Positions 28,209 through 40,618 of a DNA stretch of 40,795 nucleotides are shown here, piece by piece. The notes below the pieces were generated by a model. The model was not told where the DNA came from. It saw nothing but the letters and a program-made list of their open reading frames with translations, and searched no databases. Both the position numbers and the translations under genes were made by a program. Source of the DNA: Myxococcales bacterium (GTDB taxonomy: Bacteria; Myxococcota_A; Polyangia; Haliangiales; Haliangiaceae); assembly GCA_011526095.1 (NCBI GenBank), contig WYBA01000281.1, forward strand, positions 1-40,795, written 5' to 3'. The stretch's first letter is position 1. Every line of letters starts with the position of its first letter.

Positions 28209-29590
28209 GTCCAGCCCGGGATCGTGCGCGTGTCGTAGCGGCCGGCGCGGAAGTCCGGCGACGCCAGGATCGCCAGGTGCAGCGGCACGGTCGTCGGGAC
28301 GCCCTCGCACACCAGCTCGCGCAGCGCCGCCGCCATCCGGTCGCACGCCTCGTCGCGGGTGGCGCCGCGGGTGATCACCTTGCACAGCAGGCTGTCGTAG
28401 TGCGGCGGCACGACGTAGCCCTCCTCGACGTGGGTGTCGACCCGGACCGCGCCGTCGGCGCTGGCCGGCGCGCGCCACCTCGTGATCCGTCCGGGCGCCG
28501 GACGGAACCCCTGCGCCGGATCCTCGGCGTTGATCCGGCACTCGATCGCGTGGCCGTCGAGCCGCACGTCGGCCTGCGTCCACCGCAGGCGCTGGCCGGC
28601 CGCGACCTCGATCTGCGCGATCACCAGGTCGAGCCCGGAGCGCACCTCGCTGACGGTGTGCTCGACCTGGAGCCGGCAGTTCATCTCCATGAACCGCAGC
28701 ACCGGCTCGGGCCCGCCGAGGTCGAGCAGCATCTCCATCGTGCCGGCGCCGACGTAGCCGATCTGGCGCGCGGCCTCGGCCGCGGCGCGCAGCGTCGCCT
28801 CGCGCAGGGCCGGCGAGATCGCCGGCGACGGGCTCTCCTCGACCAGCTTCTGGTGGCTGCGCTGGATCGTGCAGTCGCGCTCGCCGAGGTGGACGACGTT
28901 GCCGTGGCGGTCGGCGAAGATCTGGATCTCGACGTGGCGGCCGCCCTCGATCAGCTTCTCGAGGTAGACCTCGTCGCCGCCGAACGCCGCGCGCGCCTCG
29001 GCCTGGGCCTCGCCGAACGCCGCGTCGACCTCCGCGGCCGACCGCGCGACGCGCATGCCGCGCCCGCCGCCGCCGCGCTCGGCCTTGAACAGCACCGGGA
29101 ACCCGACCTCGGCCGCGACCCGGCGCGCCGCCTCGAGCGACGGCAGCGGGCCGTCGCTGCCGGGGATCACCGCGAGCCCCGCCGCCTTCATCGCGCGCTT
29201 GGCCGAGTTCTTCGCGCCCATCAGCGTCGTGACCCGCGGCGGCGGGCCGATGAAGGTCACGCCGTGGGCGGCGCACAGCGCGGAGAACAGCGGGTTCTCC
29301 GACAGGAAGCCCCAGCCCGGGTGGAGCGCGGTGCAGCGGCTCTGCACCGCCGCCTGGACCACGCGCTGCGGGTCGAGGTAGCTCTGCGCGGCGCGCGCCG
29401 GGCCGAGCACGACGGTCTCGCGGCCGCGCGTGTACGGCGCGTCGCGGTCGGCCTCGGACACGGCGAACACCGGCGTGATGCCGAGCGCGTCGCACGCGCG
29501 GGCGACGCGGACCGCGACCTCGCCGCGGTTGGCCACGAGGATGCGATGGAACAGCGGCGGAGCCACGGCGCCGGACGCTACCACAGTCAC
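28205..29590 (-). CDS. Biotin carboxylase (AccC-like) subunit
   Basis: The protein has 461 residues if the GTG overlapping the upstream stop is used; another GTG 24 bases in (29566) would start nearer the conserved FHRILVANRGEVA. Three domains in order: the N-terminal NRGEVAVRVARAC and GWGFLSENPLF; the ATP-grasp with FKAERGGGGRGMRVA, HLGERDCTIQRSHQKLVEESPSP and RFMEMNCRLQVEHTVSE; and the C-terminal GHAIECRINAEDP. Compared with standard AccC, EMNTR has become EMNCR and VEHPV has become VEHTV. It carboxylates biotin with ATP and bicarbonate and should serve the carrier at 15280-15906. It lies within an operon starting with a TPR/PEGA protein. Confidence 0.87.
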   Translation of the reverse strand: MTVVASGAVAPPLFHRILVANRGEVAVRVARACDALGITPVFAVSEADRDAPYTRGRETVVLGPARAAQSYLDPQRVVQAAVQSRCTALHPGWGFLSENPLFSALCAAHGVTFIGPPPRVTTLMGAKNSAKRAMKAAGLAVIPGSDGPLPSLEAARRVAAEVGFPVLFKAERGGGGRGMRVARSAAEVDAAFGEAQAEARAAFGGDEVYLEKLIEGGRHVEIQIFADRHGNVVHLGERDCTIQRSHQKLVEESPSPAISPALREATLRAAAEAARQIGYVGAGTMEMLLDLGGPEPVLRFMEMNCRLQVEHTVSEVRSGLDLVIAQIEVAAGQRLRWTQADVRLDGHAIECRINAEDPAQGFRPAPGRITRWRAPASADGAVRVDTHVEEGYVVPPHYDSLLCKVITRGATRDEACDRMAAALRELVCEGVPTTVPLHLAILASPDFRAGRYDTRTIPGWT

Positions 29591-30270
29591 GGCAGGGCCT
29601 CGGCGGGGTGGGCGCCGCAGCCGAGCATCGTCGCCTGGGCGCACCCGCGGCGGATCGCGCCGGTGTCGCCCCGCAGCGCGGCGTCGGTGATCGCGAACGC
29701 CCACTCGGCGCACCGCTTGGTGGCCACGTCGAGCGCGGCGCCGGCGCACCGCGGCTGGGCGCGGTCGACGGTGTCCACCACGTCCGCGTCCAGCGGCACG
29801 AGGACGTCCCAGCCGGTGCCCGCGTCGACGAACACCACCGGCAGGCCCTCGGCGATGGCGGTCCGCGTCCCCGGCGGGACCATCCATCGGGCCCGGACCT
29901 GCGCCGGCGTCGCCTCTGGCGTGTCGGCGTACAGCCACCGGATCTCGCCGCCGCGCCACGCGGCGAGGTTGGCGCGCAGCGCGGGCGCGGCGGCGTCGAA
30001 CGCCGCGCGGTAGGTGTGCCAGTGGCGCTGGAACGTGCCGACGACGAGGCGGGACCACCGCCGCTCGCCCACCACCCACGCGCTGACCAGCACCGGGTCG
30101 CGCCGCACCTCCTCGATCGCCGCGCGGAGCCCATCGAGCGTGATGTCCCCGGGGTCAGCCCGGCGCGGCGGCGCGGGCTCGTGGGGCGCCGGCGCGCCCG
30201 GCTGGTCGCGCTCGCGGGCCTCGGCGCACGCGCCGAGCAACGCGATCGAGACGATCAGGGCGCGCGGCAC
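29587..30270 (-). CDS. Lipoprotein of unknown function
   Basis: The protein has 227 residues and starts with GTG, one base after the stop of the TPR/PEGA gene. It has a short signal with lipobox LLGAC (Cys15), then a Pro/Ala/Glu-rich linker. The folded domain (about 42-227) includes VGTFQRHWHTYRAAFDAAAPALRANLAAW and a Trp/Arg-rich beta segment (EIRWLY, RARWMVPPG). Four Cys residues near the C-terminus (CAGA, CAEWA, CAQAT, CGAH) may form two disulfides. No family recognised. Probably membrane-anchored and periplasmic. Confidence 0.7.
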   Translation of the reverse strand: MPRALIVSIALLGACAEARERDQPGAPAPHEPAPPRRADPGDITLDGLRAAIEEVRRDPVLVSAWVVGERRWSRLVVGTFQRHWHTYRAAFDAAAPALRANLAAWRGGEIRWLYADTPEATPAQVRARWMVPPGTRTAIAEGLPVVFVDAGTGWDVLVPLDADVVDTVDRAQPRCAGAALDVATKRCAEWAFAITDAALRGDTGAIRRGCAQATMLGCGAHPAEALP

Positions 30271-30271
30271 G

Positions 30272-31315
<1,044 letters not shown>

Positions 31316-31322
31316 CGCGGTG

Positions 31323-31328
31323 AGCGTA
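31323..31328 (-). promoter_or_regulatory. Possible -10 of the TPR/PEGA operon
   Basis: On the minus strand TACGCT ends 7 bases before the ATG at 31315. No -35 match at the right distance. With only 42 bp between divergent start codons, a near-leaderless transcript is plausible. Confidence 0.3.
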
Positions 31329-31357
31329 CACCGTTGCCGGGTCGGGGCCGGTAGGGG

Positions 31358-34248
<2,891 letters not shown>

Positions 34249-34252
<4 letters not shown>

Positions 34253-36507
34253 GGCGCGCGCTCGTGCTCGTCGCCGCCGCGCTCGCGCTCGCCGGCTGCC
34301 CGCGCGCGGAGACCGTGGACTGCGGCGACGGGCGGGTGTGTCCGGCGGGGACCGCGTGCGTGCCGGACCTGCCGGGGTGCTTCCCGCCCGCACAGGCGGC
34401 GGTGTGCGAAGGCCTGCCCGACGGGCGTGTCTGCCTGTGGGGCGGCATCACCGGCGCCTGCCAGCACGGGTTCTGTATCGCGCCGGCGTGCGGCAACGGC
34501 CTGGTCGAGGAGGGCGAGACCTGCGACGACGGCGACGCGCTGAGCGGCGATCTGTGCAGCTCGACGTGTCAGCTCGAGCGCTGCGGCAACGCGGTGCTCG
34601 ATCCGGGCGAGGACTGCGACTGCGGCGACGACACGGTGCCAGCGGGCGCCGCGCCGGCGCTGTGCAACGACCTGCCGAACGACGACGAGGTCGGGGTGTG
34701 TGATTCGCGCTGCGACCTGCTGTGCGGCGACGGCTCGATCCAGCCGCCGGAGCAGTGCGACGGCGAGCCGCCGGTCGGGCTCGACTGCGCCGACGTCGGC
34801 TTCGACGCGGGCTCGCTCGGGTGCAGCTCGTACTGCACGCTGGACACCGCGGCGTGCGAGGTGATCGGCCTGCGCCCGGTCCCGACCGACACCGTCCACG
34901 ACATCGTCTCGATCTGGGGCAGCGGCGATCGCGTCATCGCGATCGACGCGATCGGCGCCACGATCGAGCGCGTCGCGGGGCAGTGGGGGCTCGGCGGCGG
35001 CGGCGGTTCCGCCGCGGACGTCCACGGCGTCGGGCCCGATGACGTCATCATCGTCGGCGACGGCCTGGCGTGGCACTGGGAGGGCGACGACTGGACGATC
35101 AGCGATCCGCAGACCACCGCCGCGCTGCGGGCGGTATGGATGCCACGCGCGGGCGAGGCGTGGGCGGTCGGGGACGCCGGGACCGTTCGCCGCTGGCGCG
35201 AGGGAGCGGGCTGGGCGCCGGTGGCGCTGCCGGTATCGGACGTGCTCACCGACGTCTACGCGGTCGACGATCACGTGTTCGTGTCGTCGATGGCAGGCGA
35301 CGTGTGGCACAAGGTCGGCGCCGCGCCGTTCGTCCGGACGGCGTTCGGCCCGGCGCTGCTCGCGATCGCCGGGGCCGCTGCCGACGACGTGACGGTGGTC
35401 GGGTCGGACGGGCTGGTCGCGCGGTGGGACGGCGCGAGCTGGTCGGTCGAGCCGGCCCCGACCGCGGCGACGCTGTTCGACGTGTGGACCGACGCCGACG
35501 AGGCGTTCGCGGTCGGCAGCGACGGCGTGATCGTCCACCGCGACGAGCACGGGTGGAAGCGGCTGCGTCGATCGACGACGACGACGTTCGGCGCGATCGG
35601 CGGGCCGCGCGCCGACGATCTGGTCGTCGGCGGCGCCAACGGAGCGCTCTACGCCTACGCCGGGCAGGGGTGGGCGGACACCGACCTCGCCGCGACCGCG
35701 GATCTCCACGGGCTGTGGTACACGCCGGGCACGGGCGCCGTCATCGGCGGTGACGACGGCCTGGTGATCCAGGAGGATCGCGGCGTGTTCACGGCGCTGC
35801 CGCCGGCGCAGGTCCAGACCGGTCCGTTCCTGCGGACGATCCATGCGCGCGCGATCTACGCGCCCGCGCCGGATCGGGTCTTCGCCACCGGCGGCGAGAC
35901 ATCGCCGGTCGGGGTGTGGGACGGCGCCAGCTGGACCTCGATCGACCACGGGCTCGAGCCGCGGCACGGCCTGTGGGGTGACGGCGGCGAGGCGTTCTGG
36001 TCGGTCGGCGTGGGCATCCGGCGCTGGGACGGCGAGGAGTGGCTCGCGGTCGACCGCGTGTTCGGCGCGGAGTATCGCGCGATCTGGGGCAGCGCGACCG
36101 GCACGATCCTCGCTGTCGGCGATCAGCAGAGCGCGCACTTCTGGCCGTCGAGCGGGTGGCAGCAGTCCGAGACGCAGTACCCGGCCGCCGGGGTGTGGAT
36201 CGACGAGGAGGGCCGCGAGTGGACCGTCGGCGTCAACGCGCTGATCGTGTCGGTCGATGACTTGGAAGGGCCGGTCGAGCACCTGCCGTTCGTGCCGGCC
36301 GACTTCGCGGCGATCCACGGCGCGGCGGCCGATGACGTCTGGGTCGTCGGCACCGGCGGCACGCTCGCGCGGTTCGACGGGGCGCGGTGGTACCAGGTGC
36401 GCACCCCGACGTTCGTCGATCTCACCGACGTGTGGGTGACGCCGACGATGGTCTACGCGACGGGGGCAGAGGGCACGCTGCTGCGGCTGGTCCGCAGCAC
36501 GCCGTGA
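34249..36507 (+). CDS. Lipoprotein with myxobacterial disulfide repeats and a beta-propeller
   Basis: The protein has 752 residues. GTG start overlaps the kinase stop by 4 bp (GTGA). The lipobox LALAGC places Cys17. About 20-200 is Cys-rich, with repeats CGNGLVEEGETCDDGDALSGDLCSS (two parts), CGNAVLDPGEDCDCGDD and CGDGSIQPPEQCDG, the Myxo_disulf/DUF4215 pattern. About 215-750 is a propeller with recurring 'DVWVVG..G.L.RFDGARW' units (at least eight: VGDGLAWHWEGDDW, VGSDGLVARWDGASW, VGGANGALYAYAGQGW and others). Likely exposed on the cell surface. Translational coupling to a kinase whose C-terminal coil is probably periplasmic hints at a ligand-binding partner, but this is inference. Confidence 0.83.
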
Positions 36508-36519
36508 CTCGCGCGCGAG
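36508..36519. other. Perfect 12-bp palindrome between convergent stop codons
   Basis: CTCGCGCGCGAG occupies exactly the space after the plus-strand stop and one base before the minus-strand stop. It lacks loop and U-tract, so it is not a classical terminator, though GC-rich genomes often lack U-tracts. May be chance in CG-rich sequence. Confidence 0.3.
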
Positions 36520-36520
36520 C

Positions 36521-37339
36521 TCACGCCCCGCAGCACCGCCGGAACCGCGCGCCCGAGCCGCACGGGCACGGATCGCCGGGCTGCGGCGGGCGTGGCGGGC
36601 GCGCGGCGAGCTGCTCGGGCGGCGGGCGGCGCGGCGCGCGCGCGCGGCCGAGCGCCTCGGCCGCCTCGACCCGCGCGACCAGCTCGGCGAGCCGCGTGTC
36701 GGTGAACCACGCGGTGGCCTCGGCCTCGAGCCGACGCGCCAGCGCGTAGTAGCGCTCGGGCTCGTTCTGGCGGTCGAAGTGTGGCACCGGCCGGTAGCCG
36801 GGCGGCACCTCGACGAGCGAGCGCCCGCCGGCGAAGCCGTAGGTGCCGACGTCGCGCGCGGTGTACACGGCCCAGTCGACGCCATAGAGCGCGCGCGCGA
36901 GCGGGCCGACCCCGACGAACGCGCGCGCCTCGGCCGCGTTGTGCGGGGCGAGCCACGCCTTCTCCTCGGCCGGCGGCACGTCCTCGGGGACGCCGTAGGG
37001 CGCGCCGAACGGGATCCCGAAGTTGGCGAGCGTGACGTCGCCGCACAGCGCGTGGATCAGCTCGTGGACGGCGAACCCGACGAGCCGACGGTAGACGCAC
37101 GCGTCGTCGCGGACGGCGACGACACGGTAGCGTGGGTCGTTCCGCGCCTTCGCGGCGCGGAACAGCCGGTCGGCGCCGATCTCGTAGCTCGGCTGGTAGC
37201 CCCAGCCGCGCAGCGCGTCGTCGAACCGGTACATCGCGGCGACGCCCTGGGTGCGCTCCGCGAACGTCAACGTCGCGTGGCAGTCGTGCGCGCACGGCGG
37301 CGCGGTCGTGAACGCCTCGACCAGCGACGGCGCCGCCAT
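36521..37339 (-). CDS. Putative HELIH metalloprotease-like protein with C-terminal SEC-C motif
   Basis: The protein has 272 residues. VGFAVHELIHALCG (about 87-100) contains an exact HExxH zinc site (His92, Glu93, His96) within a helix, as in zincins. Candidate third ligands among Glu/His (EEKAWL, APHNAAEA) lie 35-45 residues later. The C-terminal CPCGSGARFRRCC (Cys258, Cys260, Cys269, Cys270) is a SEC-C zinc knuckle, found in SecA and many housekeeping proteins. A Pro/Arg-rich linker separates the two. No signal peptide, so cytoplasmic. Family not recognised; catalysis is untested. It starts 1 bp after tcdA, so it is part of the tatD-tcdA operon. Confidence 0.75.
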   Translation of the reverse strand: MAAPSLVEAFTTAPPCAHDCHATLTFAERTQGVAAMYRFDDALRGWGYQPSYEIGADRLFRAAKARNDPRYRVVAVRDDACVYRRLVGFAVHELIHALCGDVTLANFGIPFGAPYGVPEDVPPAEEKAWLAPHNAAEARAFVGVGPLARALYGVDWAVYTARDVGTYGFAGGRSLVEVPPGYRPVPHFDRQNEPERYYALARRLEAEATAWFTDTRLAELVARVEAAEALGRARAPRRPPPEQLAARPPRPPQPGDPCPCGSGARFRRCCGA

Positions 37340-37340
37340 C

Positions 37341-38198
37341 TCAGGCGTGGGCCTCGTCGCGGTCGACGTCCGCCCGCGCCGTCGCGCCGGGCGCGACGTA
37401 CGACGCCGCGTCGCGCGCGCCGAGCAGCAGCTTGACCGCGGCGCTCGCCGCGGTCAGCCCGAACACCGACGGCACGAACGCGACCGAGCCCTCGACGCGG
37501 TTTCGGTGATCGCAGTCGTTGTGGCCGTTCTGCCCGCCCGGGCAGACGCAGCGGAACGCGCCGTCGTCGTAGGCCAGCGCGACCGGCGGCGTCGGCGGCT
37601 CCTCGGAGTAGACCGCGGTGACGCCGGTCTTGCGCGTGCAGTCGAGCCCGTGCTTCTTGCGCAGCTCCTTGCGGATCTCCCGCGCGAACGGGTCGAGCTT
37701 GGTCTCGGCCAGGTCCGCGACCCGGATCTTCGTCGGGTCGAGCCGCGCCGCGGCGCCCATCGTCGAGACCAGGCGCAGCCGCAGCCGCACGCACGTCGCG
37801 ATCAGGTGGAGCTTGGCGGTGACGCTGTCGATCGCGTCGATGACCACGTCCGGCTCCGGCGCGAGCAGCCGCGCCGACGACGCCGCGGCGTACGGCTCGG
37901 CGCGCGGCTCGATCACGGCGTCCGGGTTGATCAGGCGCAGCCGCTCCGCCATGACCTCGACCTTGGGCTTGCCCAGCGTGCCCTTCATCGCGTGGAGCTG
38001 GCGGTTGACGTTGGTGACGCAGATCCGGTCGTGGTCGACGAGGATCAGCCGGCCGACCCCGCTGCGGGCGAGCGCCTCGGCGGCGAACGAGCCGACGCCG
38101 CCGACGCCGAACACGGTCACGGTCGAGCGCGCCAGGCGCGCGATCCCGTCGTCCCCGAGCAGGCGGGCGGCGCGATCGAAGCGGCGGTGCGTGGTCAT
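37341..38198 (-). CDS. tcdA: tRNA threonylcarbamoyladenosine dehydratase
   Basis: The protein has 285 residues. TcdA (CsdL/YgdL) makes cyclic t6A at A37 of ANN-decoding tRNAs. E1-like motifs: VTVFGVGGVGSFAAEALARSG (nucleotide loop, in two parts), LVDHDRICVTNVNRQLHA, GKPKVEVMAERL, DVVIDAIDSVTAKLHLI, LVSTMGAAARLDP and RVADLAETKLDPFAREIRKELRK. The C-terminal part reads GSVAFVPSVFGLTAASAAVKLLL, as usual. A Cys/His-rich insertion (RCVCPGG, GHNDCDHR) near 230-250 looks like an extra metal-binding loop. Its ATG overlaps the tatD stop by 4 bp. Confidence is high for the family. Confidence 0.92.
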   Translation of the reverse strand: MTTHRRFDRAARLLGDDGIARLARSTVTVFGVGGVGSFAAEALARSGVGRLILVDHDRICVTNVNRQLHAMKGTLGKPKVEVMAERLRLINPDAVIEPRAEPYAAASSARLLAPEPDVVIDAIDSVTAKLHLIATCVRLRLRLVSTMGAAARLDPTKIRVADLAETKLDPFAREIRKELRKKHGLDCTRKTGVTAVYSEEPPTPPVALAYDDGAFRCVCPGGQNGHNDCDHRNRVEGSVAFVPSVFGLTAASAAVKLLLGARDAASYVAPGATARADVDRDEAHA

Positions 38199-39010
38199 GG
38201 CGGGCTCGACCCTAGCAGGCCGAACACCCGCCGCGCATTGGCCATCGTCAGCGCCGCGACCTCGGCCGGCGCCGCGCCGCGGGCGGCGGCCAGGCCGGCG
38301 ATGACCTCGGCGACGAGCGCGGGCTCCGACGGCCGGCCGCGGCGGCTCGCGGGCGCCTGGTCGGGCGCGTCGGTCTCGGCCAGCAGCAGCTCCGAGGGCA
38401 CCGCGCGCGCCGCGGCGAGCGGGCGGCGCGCGCCCGGCCACGTCACCGCGCCGGCGAACGCGAACGCCAGCCCGAGCGCGGCGTACGTCGCGATCAGCTC
38501 GGGCGGGCCGCCGTAGCTGTGCATCACGCCGCCGACCTCACCGGCGCCCTCCTCGCGCAGGATCCCCGGCAGCACGTCGTGGCACCGCACCGCGTGGAGG
38601 ATCAGCGGCAGCCCGAGCGCCCGCGCGGCGCGGACGTGGCCGCGCAGCAGCGCCTCCTGCGCCGCGCGCGCGCCGTGCGCCCCGTCGAGCCCGCACTCGC
38701 CGACCGCGCACACCGTCGCGCCCGCCGCCCGCGCCGCGGCGACCGCCTCGGCGATCGCCGCGGGCACGTCCTCCAGCCGCGCGCGCTCGCCCGCGTCGAG
38801 CTCTGCCACGCACTGCGGGTGAACGCCGATCGCGATCGCCACGCCGTCGTCGGCGTGCCGCGCGCCGATCGCCGCGAGCCCCGCCCAGCTCGCCGGCCGC
38901 ACCCCCGGCGCGATCATCCCGACCACGCCCGCCGCGCGCGCCCGCGCGATCACCGCCGGCAGCTCGCCGACGAGCTCGTCGCGGTCGAGGTGGCAGTGGC
39001 TGTCGATCAC
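38195..39010 (-). CDS. TatD-family metal-dependent hydrolase
   Basis: The protein has 271 residues and starts with GTG. All TatD ligands are present: DSHCHLD (HxH at residues 5 and 7), VGECGLD (Glu), LILHAVRC (His), MHSYGG (His) and LLAETDAP (Asp). The family comprises 3'-5' nucleases and quality-control hydrolases (TatD, YcfH, YjjV); which branch is unclear. It is the first gene of the tatD-tcdA-SEC-C run. The GTG is favoured because the conserved IDSHCHLD follows at once and no in-frame upstream start has a ribosome site. Confidence 0.88.
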   Translation of the reverse strand: MIDSHCHLDRDELVGELPAVIARARAAGVVGMIAPGVRPASWAGLAAIGARHADDGVAIAIGVHPQCVAELDAGERARLEDVPAAIAEAVAAARAAGATVCAVGECGLDGAHGARAAQEALLRGHVRAARALGLPLILHAVRCHDVLPGILREEGAGEVGGVMHSYGGPPELIATYAALGLAFAFAGAVTWPGARRPLAAARAVPSELLLAETDAPDQAPASRRGRPSEPALVAEVIAGLAAARGAAPAEVAALTMANARRVFGLLGSSPP

Positions 39011-39053
39011 GGTCGCATCTTGCCATCGAGACCGGCGCCGGGGCGCGCTCGGG

Positions 39054-39059
39054 TAGGAT
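39054..39059 (+). promoter_or_regulatory. Possible -10 of the Bor-like gene
   Basis: TAGGAT lies 9 bases before the ATG at 39069, which lacks a Shine-Dalgarno. It matches the -10 consensus in 4 of 6 positions. No -35 seen at 16-18 bp. Confidence 0.35.
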
Positions 39060-39068
39060 GCCGTCACC

Positions 39069-39353
39069 ATGCGCCTCGCCCTCACCTCGCTCGTGTGCCT
39101 CGCCCTGTTCGCGGGTTGCTTCCGCGCGCGCGTCACGACCGGCAAGCCCGCCAGCGGCGTTCACCTCGTGCAGTGGTCGCACACGTTCATCGGCGGGCTC
39201 ATCGGCGACGAGCAGCCGGCGGGCTGCGAGCCCGCCGTCGTCGAGACGCGCCTGGGCATCCTCGGCTTCGTCGCGTCGGTGATCACCGCGGGCGTCTGGG
39301 TCCCGCTCACGGTCGACGTCGAGTGCGCCGCGGGCGCCGCGCCGGCGCCGTAG
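39069..39353 (+). CDS. Bor-family lipoprotein
   Basis: The protein has 94 residues, the normal size for Bor/Iss. The lipobox LFAGC gives Cys17. The mature part matches Bor: WSHTFIGGLIG, then a Cys (AGCEP), AVVETRLGILGFVASVITAGVWVPLTVDVEC in two stretches, with the usual final Cys. In lambda and E. coli, Bor is linked to serum resistance; in environmental bacteria its role is unknown. It is divergent from tatD (58 bp) and ends 3 bp before the convergent sigma-factor remnant. No other prophage gene is near. Confidence 0.8.
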   Translation: MRLALTSLVCLALFAGCFRARVTTGKPASGVHLVQWSHTFIGGLIGDEQPAGCEPAVVETRLGILGFVASVITAGVWVPLTVDVECAAGAAPAP

Positions 39354-40554
39354 TCGTCAGTCGATCGCGGGCAGCGCCGCCGGCAGCTTGTCCGGGTTGC
39401 GGACGAGGTGGACCGCGGCGACGCGGGCGGCGCCATCGACCTCGAGCAGGTCGAGCGTGACGGTGACGTAGATCGCGCCCGCGCGGGCGTCGCGGACGAC
39501 GAGCGCGGGCGAGCCGTTGAGCCACGCGACCTCGGAGGTCAGCTGGAGCGTCGCGGCCTTGCCGGCCATGCCGACGAGGAACCGCGCGACGCGGTCGGCG
39601 CCGACGATCGTGTGCTGCGCCGCCGCGCAGCGCCGCTACGACGACGTCGGCGGCGTGGGCGCCCATCGGCATCGCGCTCACGCAGCCCATGCGGATCGGC
39701 GCCGGCGTCGCGACCGCGTCGCCCGCGCCGACGATCTCGGGGTGGCCGACGACCCGCAGCGCGTCGTCGACGAGCAGCCGCCCCGCGGCGTCGACCGGCA
39801 GGCCGCTGGCGCGCGCCAGCGGGGACACCGAGAACCCCGTCGCCCACACCGTCGCGGCGGCGGGCCGTCGCGCGCCGTCCGCGAGCCGGACGGCGGTGTC
39901 GCTCACCTCCGCGACGCGCGCGCCGAGCTCCACCTCGACCCCGAGCTCGGCGAGGCCCGCCCGGATCGCGGCGCGGCCGCCGTCCGACCACCCGGGCAGC
40001 AGCGCGTCGCCGACGAGCGTCACGCGCAGCCGCGGGTGGGCCTCGGCGAGCTCCGCGGCGGTCTCGATCGCCGACAGCCCGCCCCCGACCACGACGACGG
40101 GCGCACCGACCGGCAGCGTCGCGAGCCGCGCCGCGAACATCAGCGCGGCCTCGGGCGAGGTCAGGGCGGCGGCGTGCTCGCGGGCGCCGGGCGCGGTCAC
40201 GGCGACGCCGCTGCCCACCGCGTAGATCAGGTGGTCGTGGCGCAGCGTCCGGTCGGCGGCGTGCAGCGTGCGCGCCGCGGCGTCGATCCGCTCGACCCGC
40301 GCGCGGACGATCGCGACGCGGCGGTGGAGCAGCCGGCGCAGCGGCAGGCGCGGATCGTCGCCGCGCGCGGCGGCCTCGTGCAGCCGGACGCGGTGGACGA
40401 GGTCGTCGCGGTCGCTGACCAGCGTGATCCGCGCGCGCCGGCCAGCGCGGCCGGCGAGGCGGTTGGCGGCGAGGACGCCGGCGTGGCCGCCGCCGAGGAT
40501 GACGACGTGCGGGCGCGGCGAGCGGGGCTCGGACGACGGGGCCGGGGCAGGCAT
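39307..40554 (-). CDS. Truncated FAD/NAD(P) oxidoreductase (NDH-2-like) running out of frame
   Basis: The ATG at 40554 has a good Shine-Dalgarno (AGGAG, 6 bases upstream). The first 305 or so of 415 residues are a normal two-dinucleotide-binding flavoprotein: VVILGGGHAGVLAANRL (FAD, about 17-33), VYSDRD-like ITLVSDRDDL, AVGSG, VVVVGGGLSAIETAAELAEAH (NAD(P)), ATGFSVSPLA, EIVGAGDAVA and MPMGAHAAD. After VVVAALRGG the frame continues as Arg-rich nonsense through a sigma-factor remnant read in the wrong frame. About 80-100 C-terminal residues of the family are lost. A product may be made but is probably defective. ECF41 sigma loci commonly carry such an oxidoreductase. Confidence 0.72.
   Translation of the reverse strand: MPAPAPSSEPRSPRPHVVILGGGHAGVLAANRLAGRAGRRARITLVSDRDDLVHRVRLHEAAARGDDPRLPLRRLLHRRVAIVRARVERIDAAARTLHAADRTLRHDHLIYAVGSGVAVTAPGAREHAAALTSPEAALMFAARLATLPVGAPVVVVGGGLSAIETAAELAEAHPRLRVTLVGDALLPGWSDGGRAAIRAGLAELGVEVELGARVAEVSDTAVRLADGARRPAAATVWATGFSVSPLARASGLPVDAAGRLLVDDALRVVGHPEIVGAGDAVATPAPIRMGCVSAMPMGAHAADVVVAALRGGAAHDRRRRPRRAVPRRHGRQGRDAPADLRGRVAQRLARARRPRRPRGRDLRHRHARPARGRWRRPRRRGPPRPQPGQAAGGAARDRLTTTAPARRPRRTRRRP
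39357..39635 (-). pseudogene. C-terminal remnant of an ECF41/SigJ-type sigma factor
   Basis: After a TAG (39636-39638) the frame reads QHTIVGADRVARFLVGMAGK, then VAWLNGSPALVVRD and AVHLVRNPDKL. This is the SnoaL-like C-terminal domain of SigJ/ECF41 sigma factors (VxGADRVARFL, NG.PALV.R, NPDKL). The sigma-2 and sigma-4 regions are absent and there is no start with a ribosome site, so it is a fragment. It begins exactly where the oxidoreductase similarity stops. A single deletion fusing the two neighbouring genes explains both. Confidence 0.75.
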
Positions 40555-40618
40555 GACGGGCTCCTGGAGAGGTGTTGCCCGCCTGACGGGGCACCCGCCC
40601 GGCCTGTGACAGCGATCG

